Assembly (NCBI RefSeq): GCF_017833525.1
Contig: NZ_JAFICD010000001.1
Coordinates: 1,178,001-1,242,000, forward strand
From: Duganella sp. 1411
Lineage (GTDB): Bacteria > Pseudomonadota > Gammaproteobacteria > Burkholderiales > Burkholderiaceae_D
Length of the DNA stretch: 64,000 nucleotides
Reading direction: 5' to 3'
Both the position numbers and the translations under genes were made by a program. Position 1 is the stretch's first letter, and each line of letters begins with the position of its first letter. Under the pieces are notes generated by a model. The model saw only the letters and a list, made by a program, of their open reading frames with translations. It ran no database searches and was not told the origin of the DNA. This document shows, in pieces, positions 19,866 to 28,113 of this stretch.

Positions 19866-20741
19866 TCAACTACTCCTTCGGACCGTCGCCGCCCGCCCGG
19901 AGGCCAGCAGGGACAGCTGATACTGTTTGGGCGTGATGCCGACCACGCTGCGGAAGATCTTGGTGAAATAGCTCTGGCCGCCGAAACCGGTCTCCACGGC
20001 CACGCGGGCGATGCTGTTCGCACCCGGCAACAGGCGGCACGCCTCGTGCACTTTCATGCGCAGGATGTATTGCTTGGGCGTCAGCGAGAAATGCTGCTTG
20101 AATTTGCGCTCGAAGGTCGACAGCGACATGCACGACAGGCTGGCCAGGTGGTCGATGCCGATGTCCTCGGTCAGGTGCGCCTGCAGGTATTCGATGCAGC
20201 TTTTAAACACGTGGAACGGCGCGATGGCCTCCTGCGAGCGCTGGGCGTCGCGGCTGAAGCCCTCGACGCCGACGATCTCGCCGTGGCGGTCGCGCACCGG
20301 CGCCTTGGTGGTGAACAGCCACGTCAACGCGCCGTTATTGCCATCGATCACTTCGAGCTTGTTTTTGACGGAGACGCCGCTTTCCATCACCTGCAGGTCG
20401 TCGGCGCGGATGCGGTCGGCGATATCGCGGCGGAAAAAGTCATGGTCCGACTTGCCGATGATGTCTTTCACGCTGGAAAGAGAATGCTGCTCTTGCAGCA
20501 AACGGTTGCCCCAGACGAACTGGCCGGCGCGGTTTTTGGCGAAATAGTAGGTGTCTTGCAGGTCGTCGAACAGGACGCTGGGGGTGGAGATGCCGTGGCG
20601 GTAGAAGAAGTCGGCGCAGTCGGAGGTGGACGCGGCCGGGGCGGCGCCGTCGGCGGCGAGGAAATTTTGGTGTTTTTCCTTTTCGGTATCGCCGGTGGCC
20701 ACCACCATTCCCATCCTGATCATCCTCGTGCTCATCGCCAT
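19866..20741 (-). CDS. AraC-family transcriptional regulator with N-terminal PAS domain
   Basis: A 291-residue regulator. Residues ~50-165 form a PAS fold (YYFAKNRAGQFVWGNRLL, SDHDFFRRDIADRIRADD, then the C-terminal strands ending RHGEIVGVEGFSRDA). Residues ~185-285 hold the double AraC HTH (IGIDHLASLSCMSLSTFERK; SIARVAVETGFGGQSYFTKI; GITPKQYQ). It sits 22 bp upstream of and in the same direction as the dehydrogenase small-subunit gene. It is therefore probably the first gene of the operon and its regulator. Several in-frame ATGs exist within the first 12 codons; the exact start is uncertain. Confidence 0.85.
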   Translation of the reverse strand: MAMSTRMIRMGMVVATGDTEKEKHQNFLAADGAAPAASTSDCADFFYRHGISTPSVLFDDLQDTYYFAKNRAGQFVWGNRLLQEQHSLSSVKDIIGKSDHDFFRRDIADRIRADDLQVMESGVSVKNKLEVIDGNNGALTWLFTTKAPVRDRHGEIVGVEGFSRDAQRSQEAIAPFHVFKSCIEYLQAHLTEDIGIDHLASLSCMSLSTFERKFKQHFSLTPKQYILRMKVHEACRLLPGANSIARVAVETGFGGQSYFTKIFRSVVGITPKQYQLSLLASGRAATVRRSS

Positions 20742-21052
20742 TCGCCATTCGCTAGTCTGGCAAGAATGGTAGCATCGACAACTTCCGGGAAGTATTAAAA
20801 AATCGGAAAAATTTATAACGAAATCGGCAAGTGGGAAAATTCAAAGCCTGGCGGTCGAGATGTTTTCCATCACTGCGCCAAGCGGCACCAAGCTCTCCCC
20901 CGCTTGATCGCCGCTTGGACTACATGGCCTGAACCTTTCAGCATCGAGCATCCGCCGCGAATCGCTCAAAGCCGCCGGCTGAGGTCAATTTGGCTACCCC
21001 TCTCTCGGTTTCTCTTTGAGCACTATTCGGTGACAACCACTCCTGCGACAAA
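20742..21052. other. Intergenic region upstream of the AraC gene
   Basis: This 311-bp gap holds the expected promoter of the AraC-led operon in an AT-rich stretch (about 20790-20850) and the 3' side of the PLD-like gene. GC content drops relative to the operon, marking a compositional boundary. No gene, RNA or repeat could be supported. A minus-strand open frame at 20938-21195 overlaps the PLD gene and has no recognisable features. Confidence 0.4.
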
Positions 21053-22276
21053 TCAGGCAGCGGCCTGATGTATGCTCGGGTCGTAATAAATGCTGTCCAT
21101 GAGCGCGGCACGATTGTCCCATATACGCCCGCCCAGTACATCCCTTGGCCTTGAGTGCAGCCACCAAGGGCTATTCTGCACAGGGATAACGACACGCTCC
21201 CAGTAGTTGCCTAGGTTTAAGGTTGTGGGGGCCGTTCCGAAGGCTTCGCTGATGCCTACTCGGTTGGCGTTGTTCAGCCCGACAAAAAAATCTGGCCTTT
21301 TCATGGCAAGCAGACGACTTGCCGTTGCGACGCCGCCCTTGTGTGCCTTACCCTGGAAGGCAAGGTCGAAGTCGTGCACAAAAGCGTCGAACTGCGCCTC
21401 TGACACATCGCCCTCCAAAGGAATGTTTTGCAGCGCGCTGGACAATAGCTCCGGCGACTCATTGACAAGGTTCTTGAAGTCTCCTTGGCCGAACATCGTT
21501 CCAAACCAGGCCCAATTTAGACCATCAAGCTGAGATTCCTTGGTTCCATAAGTGCCCGCAATTGCCTTGCGCTCGTATTGCGACATCGCCGAGAACGAAC
21601 GATGCTCTTTGAACAAAACTGACGCTCGCTCCAAGATTTCCAACCGACCTACGAAGTCATGGTGGCCGTCTTTCTTCACTGCTGCGGTAAAGCTCGCCCA
21701 AGAAACGTCCATAGGAGATGTCTTCGCCCCTTTGCGGGGCTTCTTTAGCCGGTGGAACTTATCCAGCGCGCTGCGCTTAGCCTTGTTGATTCGATACTGG
21801 GTTTCATAAGGAAATAGGAAATCGTCTTCGTCGATCGTCTCCGCTACGGCCCAGCTCGATTTAACGAAGGAGGTTAAATCAACAAAGACCTCATCGTCAG
21901 CGGAACCTTCAAGCAGCACACTTACCTCGATATTCCTGCCTCCGAAGGCTCCTCCGGTGAGGTTATGGCTCCCTACAACCGCAGCGAACCCTTTCGCCAT
22001 CTTAAAGAGATAGACCTTCGGGTGGAAAAGACGACCATCTGGTGGCAAACAGCGAGCTCCAACGTGGGGGATGAACCTCCGCAGCACTTTCGGGTCAGTC
22101 TGATACATGTGGGTACCGATTACAACGCGTCCTAGTTTCGGGTGCGCCTCCAGCATTGCCTCCACCGCAGGGTTGGGGCCTGCCCAAGCCACCGCCACAT
22201 CAAACCGAAGACACTCCCTTACCAGACGGACCACGGCGCGGGTCGCTTCGGTGTCCGTCAACATGTTCACTTTCAT
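21053..22276 (-). CDS. Phospholipase D-like protein with a single HKD-type motif
   Basis: A 407-residue protein. The N-terminal ~120 residues match PLD-like nuclease domains: VVIGTHMYQ, then His85/Lys87 in LFHPKVYLFK, and GSHNLTGGAF with Asn105 in the usual GSxN position. Only one HxK motif is present, so a dimer would be needed for catalysis, as in other one-motif PLD nucleases. Residues ~130-407 show no recognised domain; WLHSRPRDVLGGRIWDNRAA near the end is distinctive. Base composition is visibly lower in GC than flanking genes. It follows a Gly/Ala-rich small membrane-type gene by 140 bp on the same strand. A role in restriction or phage defence is possible but not demonstrated by the sequence. 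Confidence 0.7.
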   Translation of the reverse strand: MKVNMLTDTEATRAVVRLVRECLRFDVAVAWAGPNPAVEAMLEAHPKLGRVVIGTHMYQTDPKVLRRFIPHVGARCLPPDGRLFHPKVYLFKMAKGFAAVVGSHNLTGGAFGGRNIEVSVLLEGSADDEVFVDLTSFVKSSWAVAETIDEDDFLFPYETQYRINKAKRSALDKFHRLKKPRKGAKTSPMDVSWASFTAAVKKDGHHDFVGRLEILERASVLFKEHRSFSAMSQYERKAIAGTYGTKESQLDGLNWAWFGTMFGQGDFKNLVNESPELLSSALQNIPLEGDVSEAQFDAFVHDFDLAFQGKAHKGGVATASRLLAMKRPDFFVGLNNANRVGISEAFGTAPTTLNLGNYWERVVIPVQNSPWWLHSRPRDVLGGRIWDNRAALMDSIYYDPSIHQAAA

Positions 22277-22416
22277 GCGATTCTTTTCTTGTTAATTTTG
22301 TTTTATGGTGTTGGGGCTCGTTTGGCTGTCGCGTGCCCCGCACCGCAGCGGCTTTGGCTCCAGCCTGCTGCGGTGCTGGCTTCGCGCATTTCTGAGTTAA
22401 TTGGCAGGCTGGCTTT

Positions 22417-22794
22417 TTACGTCGCTGCTTTGACGGCGCCAACGGAAACACCTGCACCTGCCGCGGCTCCTACGCCTGTAACGATAGCCGTTCCAGCAGC
22501 CATGCCGCCCCCGCCTGCCGCCACGGCGCCTCCTCCGATAGCAGCCAAAGATGCATTTGTGAGCGCAGCGCCAGACAAAGTACTGATCGCCGTACCGGTG
22601 CTAGCCGCTCCGAGTAATCCTGCACCGCCAGCCGCAGCAGCAACCGCGGGAGCCGCTGCCCATGCCAGACCACCGGTGGCAATCGTTCCCCCAACTACGA
22701 GCAACGTTTTCCCTGGGTTTTCAACAACAACGTCTATAACATCACTCACCATGTCCACTGCGCCACCCAACACGTCACCAATAAAGTCGAACAT
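22417..22794 (-). CDS. Small glycine/alanine-rich membrane-type protein of unknown function
   Basis: A 125-residue protein not matched to a named family. After a hydrophilic start (MFDFIGDVLGGAVDMVSD) almost the whole sequence is hydrophobic Gly/Ala, with glycine-zipper-like spacing: LLVVGGTIATGGLAWAAAP, AAAAGGAGLLGAAS and IGGGAVAAGGGGMAAGTAIV. Such runs can insert into membranes and pack tightly. The ATG has a strong GAAGGA site six bases upstream, supporting a real gene. A proline-rich frame on the opposite strand is treated as its antisense shadow. Position upstream of the PLD-like gene suggests a two-gene unit. The protein could be a membrane effector, an immunity protein or a bacteriocin-like peptide; none can be chosen from sequence alone. 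Confidence 0.6.
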   Translation of the reverse strand: MFDFIGDVLGGAVDMVSDVIDVVVENPGKTLLVVGGTIATGGLAWAAAPAVAAAAGGAGLLGAASTGTAISTLSGAALTNASLAAIGGGAVAAGGGGMAAGTAIVTGVGAAAGAGVSVGAVKAAT

Positions 22795-23115
22795 AATGCA
22801 TCCTTCATAACAACTAGGTTGAAAATGGCCGGCGATGCGCTCGACATCGACTACCGAGGAAGACTTTCTAAACAGCCACGACCGCTTCCAGTAGAAATTG
22901 GCCGATGACAGTTAGGATAGCATTATTTCCCAGTGGAAAAATACACGAAATGTCACACTGCAGGCGTGTGGCGAGGGCAGGTCCCGGTCGAATAAAACGC
23001 CTCAAATACTCGAGACAAATGCGCGAATTCACGGGAACGTACGTTTATTACGGAATCGATATTTCAGCCGCGTCCAGGAGCCGGTCTGACGTCAATGTCT
23101 GGTCGAGGAAAGAAC
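22795..23115. other. Intergenic region upstream of the Gly/Ala-rich gene
   Basis: This 321-bp gap contains a short inverted repeat TTTCC-CAGT-GGAAA (22926-22939) about 130 bp upstream of the Gly/Ala-rich gene. A TATCCT-like -10 on the minus strand (22914-22919) lies beside it, without a good -35. The rest shows no gene, RNA or repeat that could be supported. Confidence 0.35.
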
Positions 23116-23367
23116 TTAACCAACCAGATCACGGGCGAGCTCGATCAAGGTCGCCGACGGGATGGCTTCGCGCACGTCGGCCAGCGCGCTGCGCAGCGCC
23201 GCGTCCGCCGTGTCCGACTCGCGGGTAAATTCCAGCGCCAATCGCCCCGGCTGACCGATCCCGACCAACGCGTCCTCGCAGCCGGCCTGCCCCAACCGCT
23301 CAACCAGCGCCTCCGTATCACGGTCGCCGTCGACGAGCTGGTAGTTCAATGTAAAGACGTACTCCAT
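23116..23367 (-). CDS. Small conserved-type protein, apparently lacking its DNA-binding C-terminus
   Basis: An 83-residue protein (MEYVFTLNYQLVDGDRD... ending ARDLVG). The pattern 'LVERLGQAGCEDALVGIGQPG', here quoted only by its ends LVERL and GQPG, followed by LALEFTRE and ALADVREAIPSATLIE, resembles the N-terminal part of a small family that, as recalled, continues with an HTH segment beginning GLTDVAE. Here a stop codon follows directly after the glycine, and neither other downstream frame restores an HTH. A GAGGA site eight bases before the ATG supports expression. It may be a truncated gene or a genuine short form; function unknown. Confidence 0.5.
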   Translation of the reverse strand: MEYVFTLNYQLVDGDRDTEALVERLGQAGCEDALVGIGQPGRLALEFTRESDTADAALRSALADVREAIPSATLIELARDLVG

Positions 23368-23473
23368 GTTTTAATCCTCGCCCTCGTCGGCGACTCGCCG
23401 TCGCTTGTGGTGAGAGGACGCACTGCCAGTATCGGGACCATCAACATGGCCGTCAAGCGACGGCCGTACCGTA

Positions 23474-25066
23474 TTATGACGGCTGCGGACTGACGCCCTC
23501 CGCCGGCGCGCACAAAATCGTTTGTGTCGGGAAGGCAAGACCGATGCCGGCCGCCTCGAGCTGCTCGTAGATCGCCAGGAGCAATTCTTCCCGGACAATC
23601 ACCTGGACGTCAAATTCGGGCACGTCGATATACGAAAAGACTTCGATATTGAAGGCACGGTCGGTGATGTTGCCCAGCCTGGCGCGCGCGCCCTCGGCCA
23701 TTTTTTCATGGCCGGCGAGCACCTGCTGGACGATCCGGATGGCCTCACGCAGCTTGGCCGACGTGGTGCCGTAGGCGATCGCGATGACCGGATTGAACAG
23801 GAACCGGTCGCGCTCGGCGTAGTTCTCGATCTGGCGCGCCGACAAGTCGCCGTTGGGCACGGTCACCACGGTGCGCTCGCCGGTGCGGATGCGCGAGGAC
23901 CGGATGCCGATGTCCTCCACCGTGCCGACCACGTCGCCGACCCTGACGAAGTCGCCCACCTGCAGCGGCCGGTCGGCGATGATGGTGACGCTGCCGACCA
24001 GGTTTTCCACGGTTTTCTGCGCGCCCAGCGCCAGCGCGATACCGCCGATGCCCAGCGCCGCGATGCCGGTGGTGACGTCGATGCCGAACGTGCCGAGGAT
24101 GCCGATGCCGGCGAACGCGAGCAACAGGAACTTGACCGTGCGCCGCGCCAGGATGATGACGGACACGATCTGCCGGCGCTGGTGCCGCTGCATGCGCGCG
24201 ACGGCCAGGTCGGCGATGCCGTCGACCAGCCGCAGGCCGAACCACACCAGCGCGATAGCGGTGATGACGCCGGTGTAGCGCAGCAAGGTCTGGCGCGCCA
24301 CGATCGAGACCGGCAGCTGGTCGGCCCAGTTATAGAAGACGAAGACGGCGATCAGCAAGCTCAACGGCGGCAGCGCCGCCTCGGCGAAGCGGTAGCCGCT
24401 GCTGGCGGCCGGGTCGGCGACCAGCCGGCGGATGACGGTCACGCAAATGAAGGAAACGATCCACAAGCCGCCGAACACCACCACGCCCAGCCCGAGCAAC
24501 ACGCCCCAATCCTTGAGCGGCGCGCCGGCCACCAGCGTTTCGTTTTTCGCCGGCGGCTGGGCCGCCGGCGCGCCCTTGGCCGCCGCCGCGATCTGCGCCA
24601 GCGTTTCCTTCGAAACGCGCCATATCTGATGTTCGCCGTCCGCGCCGCGCGTGAGCAGGATCGGCACCTCCTTGCCCTGCAGCTTCACTTCACCGATGAT
24701 TTCCTGGTCGGCCGGCAGGTCGTCGTCGAGCCTGCCGGTGTCGGCGTTCGACAAGGCGGCGAACGGCTTGAGCGAGCCGTTATCGTCGAGCAGCGCATGG
24801 AAGGCGCGCGCCTGGCTGGCGGCATTGAGTTGCTGGCGATTGTTGGCCGGCGCCGGGATGTCGAGGAATTGGGCAGCGCGATCGTAGTCCAGTTCGGCCA
24901 AGGCCCCGATCAGGCCGGCGACCATGGAGCGCGGCGTCTCGCGGCCCAGCGTATCGGCGGGAACGGCCGGCGCCTCGGCGGCTGGCTTGATCGGTGGCAC
25001 GGCAACGGCGACAGGCGCCGCCAACGCCATCAAGAGCCAGAGCAGAAAACGGTGATAAAAGCGCAT
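23474..25066 (-). CDS. MscS-family mechanosensitive ion channel
   Basis: A 530-residue inner-membrane channel. A signal peptide covers ~1-23. A periplasmic domain (~25-190) precedes five to six transmembrane segments. The MscS core begins with the pore-lining helix (TTGIAALGIGGIALALGAQKT, glycine/alanine ridge and AQKT), followed by the beta domain NLVGSVTIIADRPLQVGDFV, VPNGDLSARQIENY and a C-terminal alpha/beta cytoplasmic vestibule. It would release solutes on hypo-osmotic shock. The start MRFYHR was chosen because an AGGAG site lies upstream and the signal peptide begins there. It is transcribed alone. No link to the neighbouring accessory genes is apparent. Confidence 0.85.
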   Translation of the reverse strand: MRFYHRFLLWLLMALAAPVAVAVPPIKPAAEAPAVPADTLGRETPRSMVAGLIGALAELDYDRAAQFLDIPAPANNRQQLNAASQARAFHALLDDNGSLKPFAALSNADTGRLDDDLPADQEIIGEVKLQGKEVPILLTRGADGEHQIWRVSKETLAQIAAAAKGAPAAQPPAKNETLVAGAPLKDWGVLLGLGVVVFGGLWIVSFICVTVIRRLVADPAASSGYRFAEAALPPLSLLIAVFVFYNWADQLPVSIVARQTLLRYTGVITAIALVWFGLRLVDGIADLAVARMQRHQRRQIVSVIILARRTVKFLLLAFAGIGILGTFGIDVTTGIAALGIGGIALALGAQKTVENLVGSVTIIADRPLQVGDFVRVGDVVGTVEDIGIRSSRIRTGERTVVTVPNGDLSARQIENYAERDRFLFNPVIAIAYGTTSAKLREAIRIVQQVLAGHEKMAEGARARLGNITDRAFNIEVFSYIDVPEFDVQVIVREELLLAIYEQLEAAGIGLAFPTQTILCAPAEGVSPQPS

Positions 25067-25283
25067 ACAAAAAACTCCTATTGATTGGATCGCCACCGCG
25101 TGCGCAACCGTAAGGCTGTGCACGGCTGACCTGTGGGCCGTCAATGATAGAAGTCTTCCGCGCGCGGCGCTGTTCGCTACCGCACAGTGCGCCAACCAGG
25201 GGCCACTGGCGATTCAGCCGTGCCGCGCCGATCGGGGCGATTGATTACAATAATTCGTGAGCGCATCGAAACAAGGAGCCATC

Positions 25284-26153
25284 ATGGATCCAGATAACCG
25301 CACCCCATCGACGCCGGCCGAGTACACCGAAGCTGCCATCATGGGTGGCCTGTATGGCGACGGCTTTATCGCCTGCAAAAATGCCTTCCCGACCGAGTGG
25401 GTGCGGCGGCTGGGGGCCGATATCACCGTGTTGTTCCGGGAGGCGCTGGCCCAACCCGGCGGCGCGCTGCCGCGCGGCCCGAACCGCTACTACGTCGAGA
25501 TCCACCCGGAGCGCCTCAGCGGCTTCATCGACATCATCACGCACCCTTGGGTGGCGGCGGTCTGCCGCGCCATCCTGGGACCGGATTACCGCATCGTCGA
25601 AGCCGGTTTCGACGTGCCCGGCCCGGGGGCGCTGCACCAGCCGTGGCACCGCGACTTCCCGACGCCGGCGGCGACGCTGCAAGGCCGGCGCCTCAATTCG
25701 CTGGCCTTCAACATCACCACCGTGGACGTGACCGAGGACATGGGCCCGTTCGAAATCGCGCCCGGCACCCAGTGGGACGACCTGGCGGGCGACGACCCGA
25801 TGTTCCCCGCGCGATCGCGCTGGCCCCGCTACGAGGCGCTGGCCCAGCGCAAGCTGGCGAAAATGGGCGACATCTCAGCCCGCTCGGCGCTGACCATCCA
25901 TCGGGGCACGGCCAACCAATCCGACAAATCGCGCCCGGTGTTCGTGCTGGGCGTCGACGCCCCGGACGCCCGCAACGCCGACAAGCACGACCTGCAACTG
26001 ACGCGCGGCTACTACGACAGCCTGCCGGACGCGCTGCGCCGCCACATCACCTGCCGCGTGGTCGACCAGCTCGAGCCGATCGTGCAGGAGCATACGATCG
26101 AAGGCTTGCTGACGGGCGTCTCGCCCGGCGCGCGGATGGGCATGGGGGGATGA
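25284..26153 (+). CDS. Phytanoyl-CoA dioxygenase (PhyH)-like Fe(II)/2-oxoglutarate oxygenase
   Basis: A 289-residue cytoplasmic oxygenase. The iron-binding facial triad is visible as His122-x-Asp124 (PWHRDFPTP) and His206 (LTIHRGTANQS), with Arg at SRPVF positioned for 2-oxoglutarate. The core double-stranded beta helix includes NSLAFNITTVDVTEDMGPFE and APGTQWDD. PhyH-like enzymes hydroxylate unactivated carbons of lipids, terpenes or small metabolites; the substrate here is unknown. An AAGGAG site six bases before the ATG supports the start. The gene converges on the cyclase-family gene (39-bp gap). Confidence 0.8.
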   Translation: MDPDNRTPSTPAEYTEAAIMGGLYGDGFIACKNAFPTEWVRRLGADITVLFREALAQPGGALPRGPNRYYVEIHPERLSGFIDIITHPWVAAVCRAILGPDYRIVEAGFDVPGPGALHQPWHRDFPTPAATLQGRRLNSLAFNITTVDVTEDMGPFEIAPGTQWDDLAGDDPMFPARSRWPRYEALAQRKLAKMGDISARSALTIHRGTANQSDKSRPVFVLGVDAPDARNADKHDLQLTRGYYDSLPDALRRHITCRVVDQLEPIVQEHTIEGLLTGVSPGARMGMGG

Positions 26154-26192
26154 GCACTCGGTCCAACCCGAACCGCGCCGGCACGGCCTCTT

Positions 26193-26981
26193 TTACTCTT
26201 CAAAGATCGCCACGGCCCGCGTCCAGCCGGCCGATGCGGCGCGGATCTTGTGCGGGAAGCAGCTGATGGTGAAGCCGGTCGGCGGCAGCGACTCCAGGTT
26301 GTGCAGCTTTTCCAGGTGACAGTAGCCGATGTCGCGGCCCGCCTTGTGCCCTTCCCAGATCAGGCCGACGTCGCCCGTCTCGGCGATTTTCTTGGCCGTG
26401 TAGCTGAACGGCGCGTCCCAGCTCCAGGCGTCGGTGCCGGTCAGGCGCACGCCGCGCTCGAGCAAATACATGGTCGCCTCGTAGCCCATGCCGCAGCCGC
26501 AGTTGACGTAGTCCGGCTTGCCGTAGCGTTCGCCCGCGCGGGTGTTGACGACGACGATTTCCAACGGCCGCAGGGTGTGGCCGATGCGCTTGAGTTCGGC
26601 CTCGACCTCCGCCGCCGACACCACGTGACCATCCGGCAGGTGGCGGAAATCGAGTTTGACGCCCGGCTGGAAGCACCACTCCAGCGGCACCTCGTCGATG
26701 GTGATCGAGCGCTCGGCCTCGCCCAGCTTGCGGTTCATCGTCGAGTGGAAATGGTAAGGGGCGTCGAGGTGGGTGCCGCTGTGGGTGGTCAGCCGCACCC
26801 ATTCGGCGGCGGCGGCCTCGCCGTCCGGGAAGTCGCTGGCCTTGGTGCCGGGCAGCATGTGCATGAACTCGCCCAGCGTGTCGGCGTGGGTCTGGTATTC
26901 GATCTTCGGCGCCAGCATGGGCGGGTCGGACAGCACCTCGTTTTCCAGGTAGATGGAGAGGTCGACAAAGCGGCGCGGCAT
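26193..26981 (-). CDS. Cyclase-family metal-dependent hydrolase (kynurenine formamidase-like)
   Basis: A 262-residue enzyme of the PF04199 group. The signature HxGTHxDxPxH is present as THSGTHLDAPYHF, and IDEVPLEWCFQPGVKLDF and TGTDAWSWDAPF match later conserved regions. Family members hydrolyse amides or lactones using Zn or Mn, for example N-formylkynurenine or isatin. It lies 58 bp downstream of the NodD-like LysR gene on the same strand and is probably cotranscribed with it. That suggests a role in opening a lactone or cyclic intermediate of the aromatic pathway (inference). ATG 26981 has an AAAGG site at proper distance; ATG 26987 would be too close to it. Confidence 0.8.
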   Translation of the reverse strand: MPRRFVDLSIYLENEVLSDPPMLAPKIEYQTHADTLGEFMHMLPGTKASDFPDGEAAAAEWVRLTTHSGTHLDAPYHFHSTMNRKLGEAERSITIDEVPLEWCFQPGVKLDFRHLPDGHVVSAAEVEAELKRIGHTLRPLEIVVVNTRAGERYGKPDYVNCGCGMGYEATMYLLERGVRLTGTDAWSWDAPFSYTAKKIAETGDVGLIWEGHKAGRDIGYCHLEKLHNLESLPPTGFTISCFPHKIRAASAGWTRAVAIFEE

Positions 26982-27039
26982 AAACATCCTTTCAGGGTCA
27001 GAAGCCGCCATGCTAGGCGCGCCGTGCCGCGCTGTAAAA

Positions 27040-27987
27040 TCACTTCTGTCGATTACTCCCATCGATGGCTTCGATACCAGCGTCCATCCTTGCCACCGCC
27101 TGGTGCAGCAAATCGCGCAGCCACACCAGCCCCGGGTCCTGCGTGCGATATTTGTGCCACTGCATCGACTGCGCCATGCGAGTCACCCGCAGCGGCATGT
27201 CCAGCATCGCCACCGGCAGCCCGCGCGCGACCTCCTTCGCCAGCCGGCGGTGCACCGTGGCGACGCGCTCCGTGCCCACCACCAGAAACGGCGCGGCCAG
27301 GAAGCTGAAGGTGGTCACCTCCACCCGCCGCTTGATACCGGTGTTTTCCATGAACGTGTACTCGAAGGTGCGGTCCATGCCGGGCGGCTGCATCACCACA
27401 TGCCCGGCCGCCTGGTACTCGGCCAGCGAGATCGCGCCCTGCTTCGCGTAGCGGCTCTGGTCCCACACCACGGCGCAAAACTCCTCCTCGAACAGGCCGT
27501 CGGTCGGATGCTCCGGCGAGCAGAACTCGTGCGGAATCACCAGCAGGTCGGCGTCGCCGTGCTCCAGCGTGCGTTGCGGCTGCCGCGTTTGCGGCAACAG
27601 GTGGAAGCGCACGCTGCTCGATTGCTCGCGCGCCAGCACCAGCAGGTGCGGCACCAGCACCGACATCGTGAAATCCGAGACGAAGATGCGGAACTCGCGG
27701 TCCGAGCGCGCCGGCTCGAAATGCGGCGTGGCGGTGATGGTCGTGTTGACGCGCACCAGCACGTCGCGCACCGCCTCCTGCAAGACCTCGGCGCGCGGCG
27801 TCAACTCCATCTGCCGCCCCACCTGCACCAGCAGGTCGTCGCCAAAGTATTCGCGCAGCCGCGCCAGCGAACTGCTGAGTGCCGACTGGCTCATGTGCAG
27901 CTGCTCGGCCGCGCGGCTGACGCTGCGCAGCGTGAACATGGCGTCGAGCGCCACCAGCAGGTTCAAGTCCAGCTTGTTGAAGCGCAT
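27040..27987 (-). CDS. LysR-family regulator of the NodD/NahR type (FdeR-like candidate)
   Basis: A 315-residue regulator. The N-terminus MRFNKLDLNLLVALDAMF is nearly the canonical NodD opening. The HTH covers SVSRAAEQLHMSQSALSSSL, with YFGDDLLVQVGR and LTPRAE after it as in NodD/NahR/SyrM proteins. The remaining ~220 residues form the co-inducer domain (REFRIFVSDFTMSVLVPHLL). An AAGGAGA site precedes the ATG. It is divergent from the 13-gene catabolic operon. The space between them contains a nod-box-like operator starting 26 bp from its own start codon. NodD proteins respond to flavonoids, and FdeR of Herbaspirillum activates flavonoid degradation. The inducer here is inferred to be a flavonoid or similar phenolic. 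Confidence 0.85.
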   Translation of the reverse strand: MRFNKLDLNLLVALDAMFTLRSVSRAAEQLHMSQSALSSSLARLREYFGDDLLVQVGRQMELTPRAEVLQEAVRDVLVRVNTTITATPHFEPARSDREFRIFVSDFTMSVLVPHLLVLAREQSSSVRFHLLPQTRQPQRTLEHGDADLLVIPHEFCSPEHPTDGLFEEEFCAVVWDQSRYAKQGAISLAEYQAAGHVVMQPPGMDRTFEYTFMENTGIKRRVEVTTFSFLAAPFLVVGTERVATVHRRLAKEVARGLPVAMLDMPLRVTRMAQSMQWHKYRTQDPGLVWLRDLLHQAVARMDAGIEAIDGSNRQK

Positions 27988-28012
27988 GCGGTCTCCTTCG
28001 GTTTTTATAGGT

Positions 28013-28060
28013 ATCGACAGCATCGATACATCGAATGCATACAATCAATTTTACACATAC
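28013..28060 (+). promoter_or_regulatory. nod-box-like LysR operator upstream of the catabolic operon
   Basis: The sequence has ATC-N9-GAT (28013-28027), the core inverted repeat of rhizobial nod boxes. Then, at the same distance as in the canonical box (position 29 from the first A), comes ACAATCAATTTTAC (28041-28054), which is nearly identical to the conserved 3' block ACAATCRATTTTACC. The orientation points to the + strand operon, whose first ATG is 54 bp further on. It also lies 26-73 bp upstream of the LysR start, so it can serve autoregulation. ATC-N9-GAT also satisfies the general LysR T-N11-A rule. The match was found by manual alignment against the recalled consensus. Confidence 0.75.
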
Positions 28061-28113
28061 GCGCTCCGTTGGCAAACTGAATGCACCACATAAAAACATA
28101 ACCGGAGACAATA

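Noticed and set aside
20938..21195. An 85-codon minus-strand frame overlapping the PLD gene's 3' end.
   Set aside because: No recognisable motif, mostly overlaps the PLD gene, and no start signal.
22142..22810. A proline/alanine-rich plus-strand frame opposite the Gly/Ala-rich protein.
   Set aside because: GGC/GCC codons read backwards give Pro/Ala; the minus-strand gene has a good ribosome-binding site and the plus frame has none.
23371..23598. A minus-strand 75-codon frame overlapping the MscS gene end.
   Set aside because: Basic, low-complexity, largely inside the MscS gene in another frame; no ribosome-binding site.
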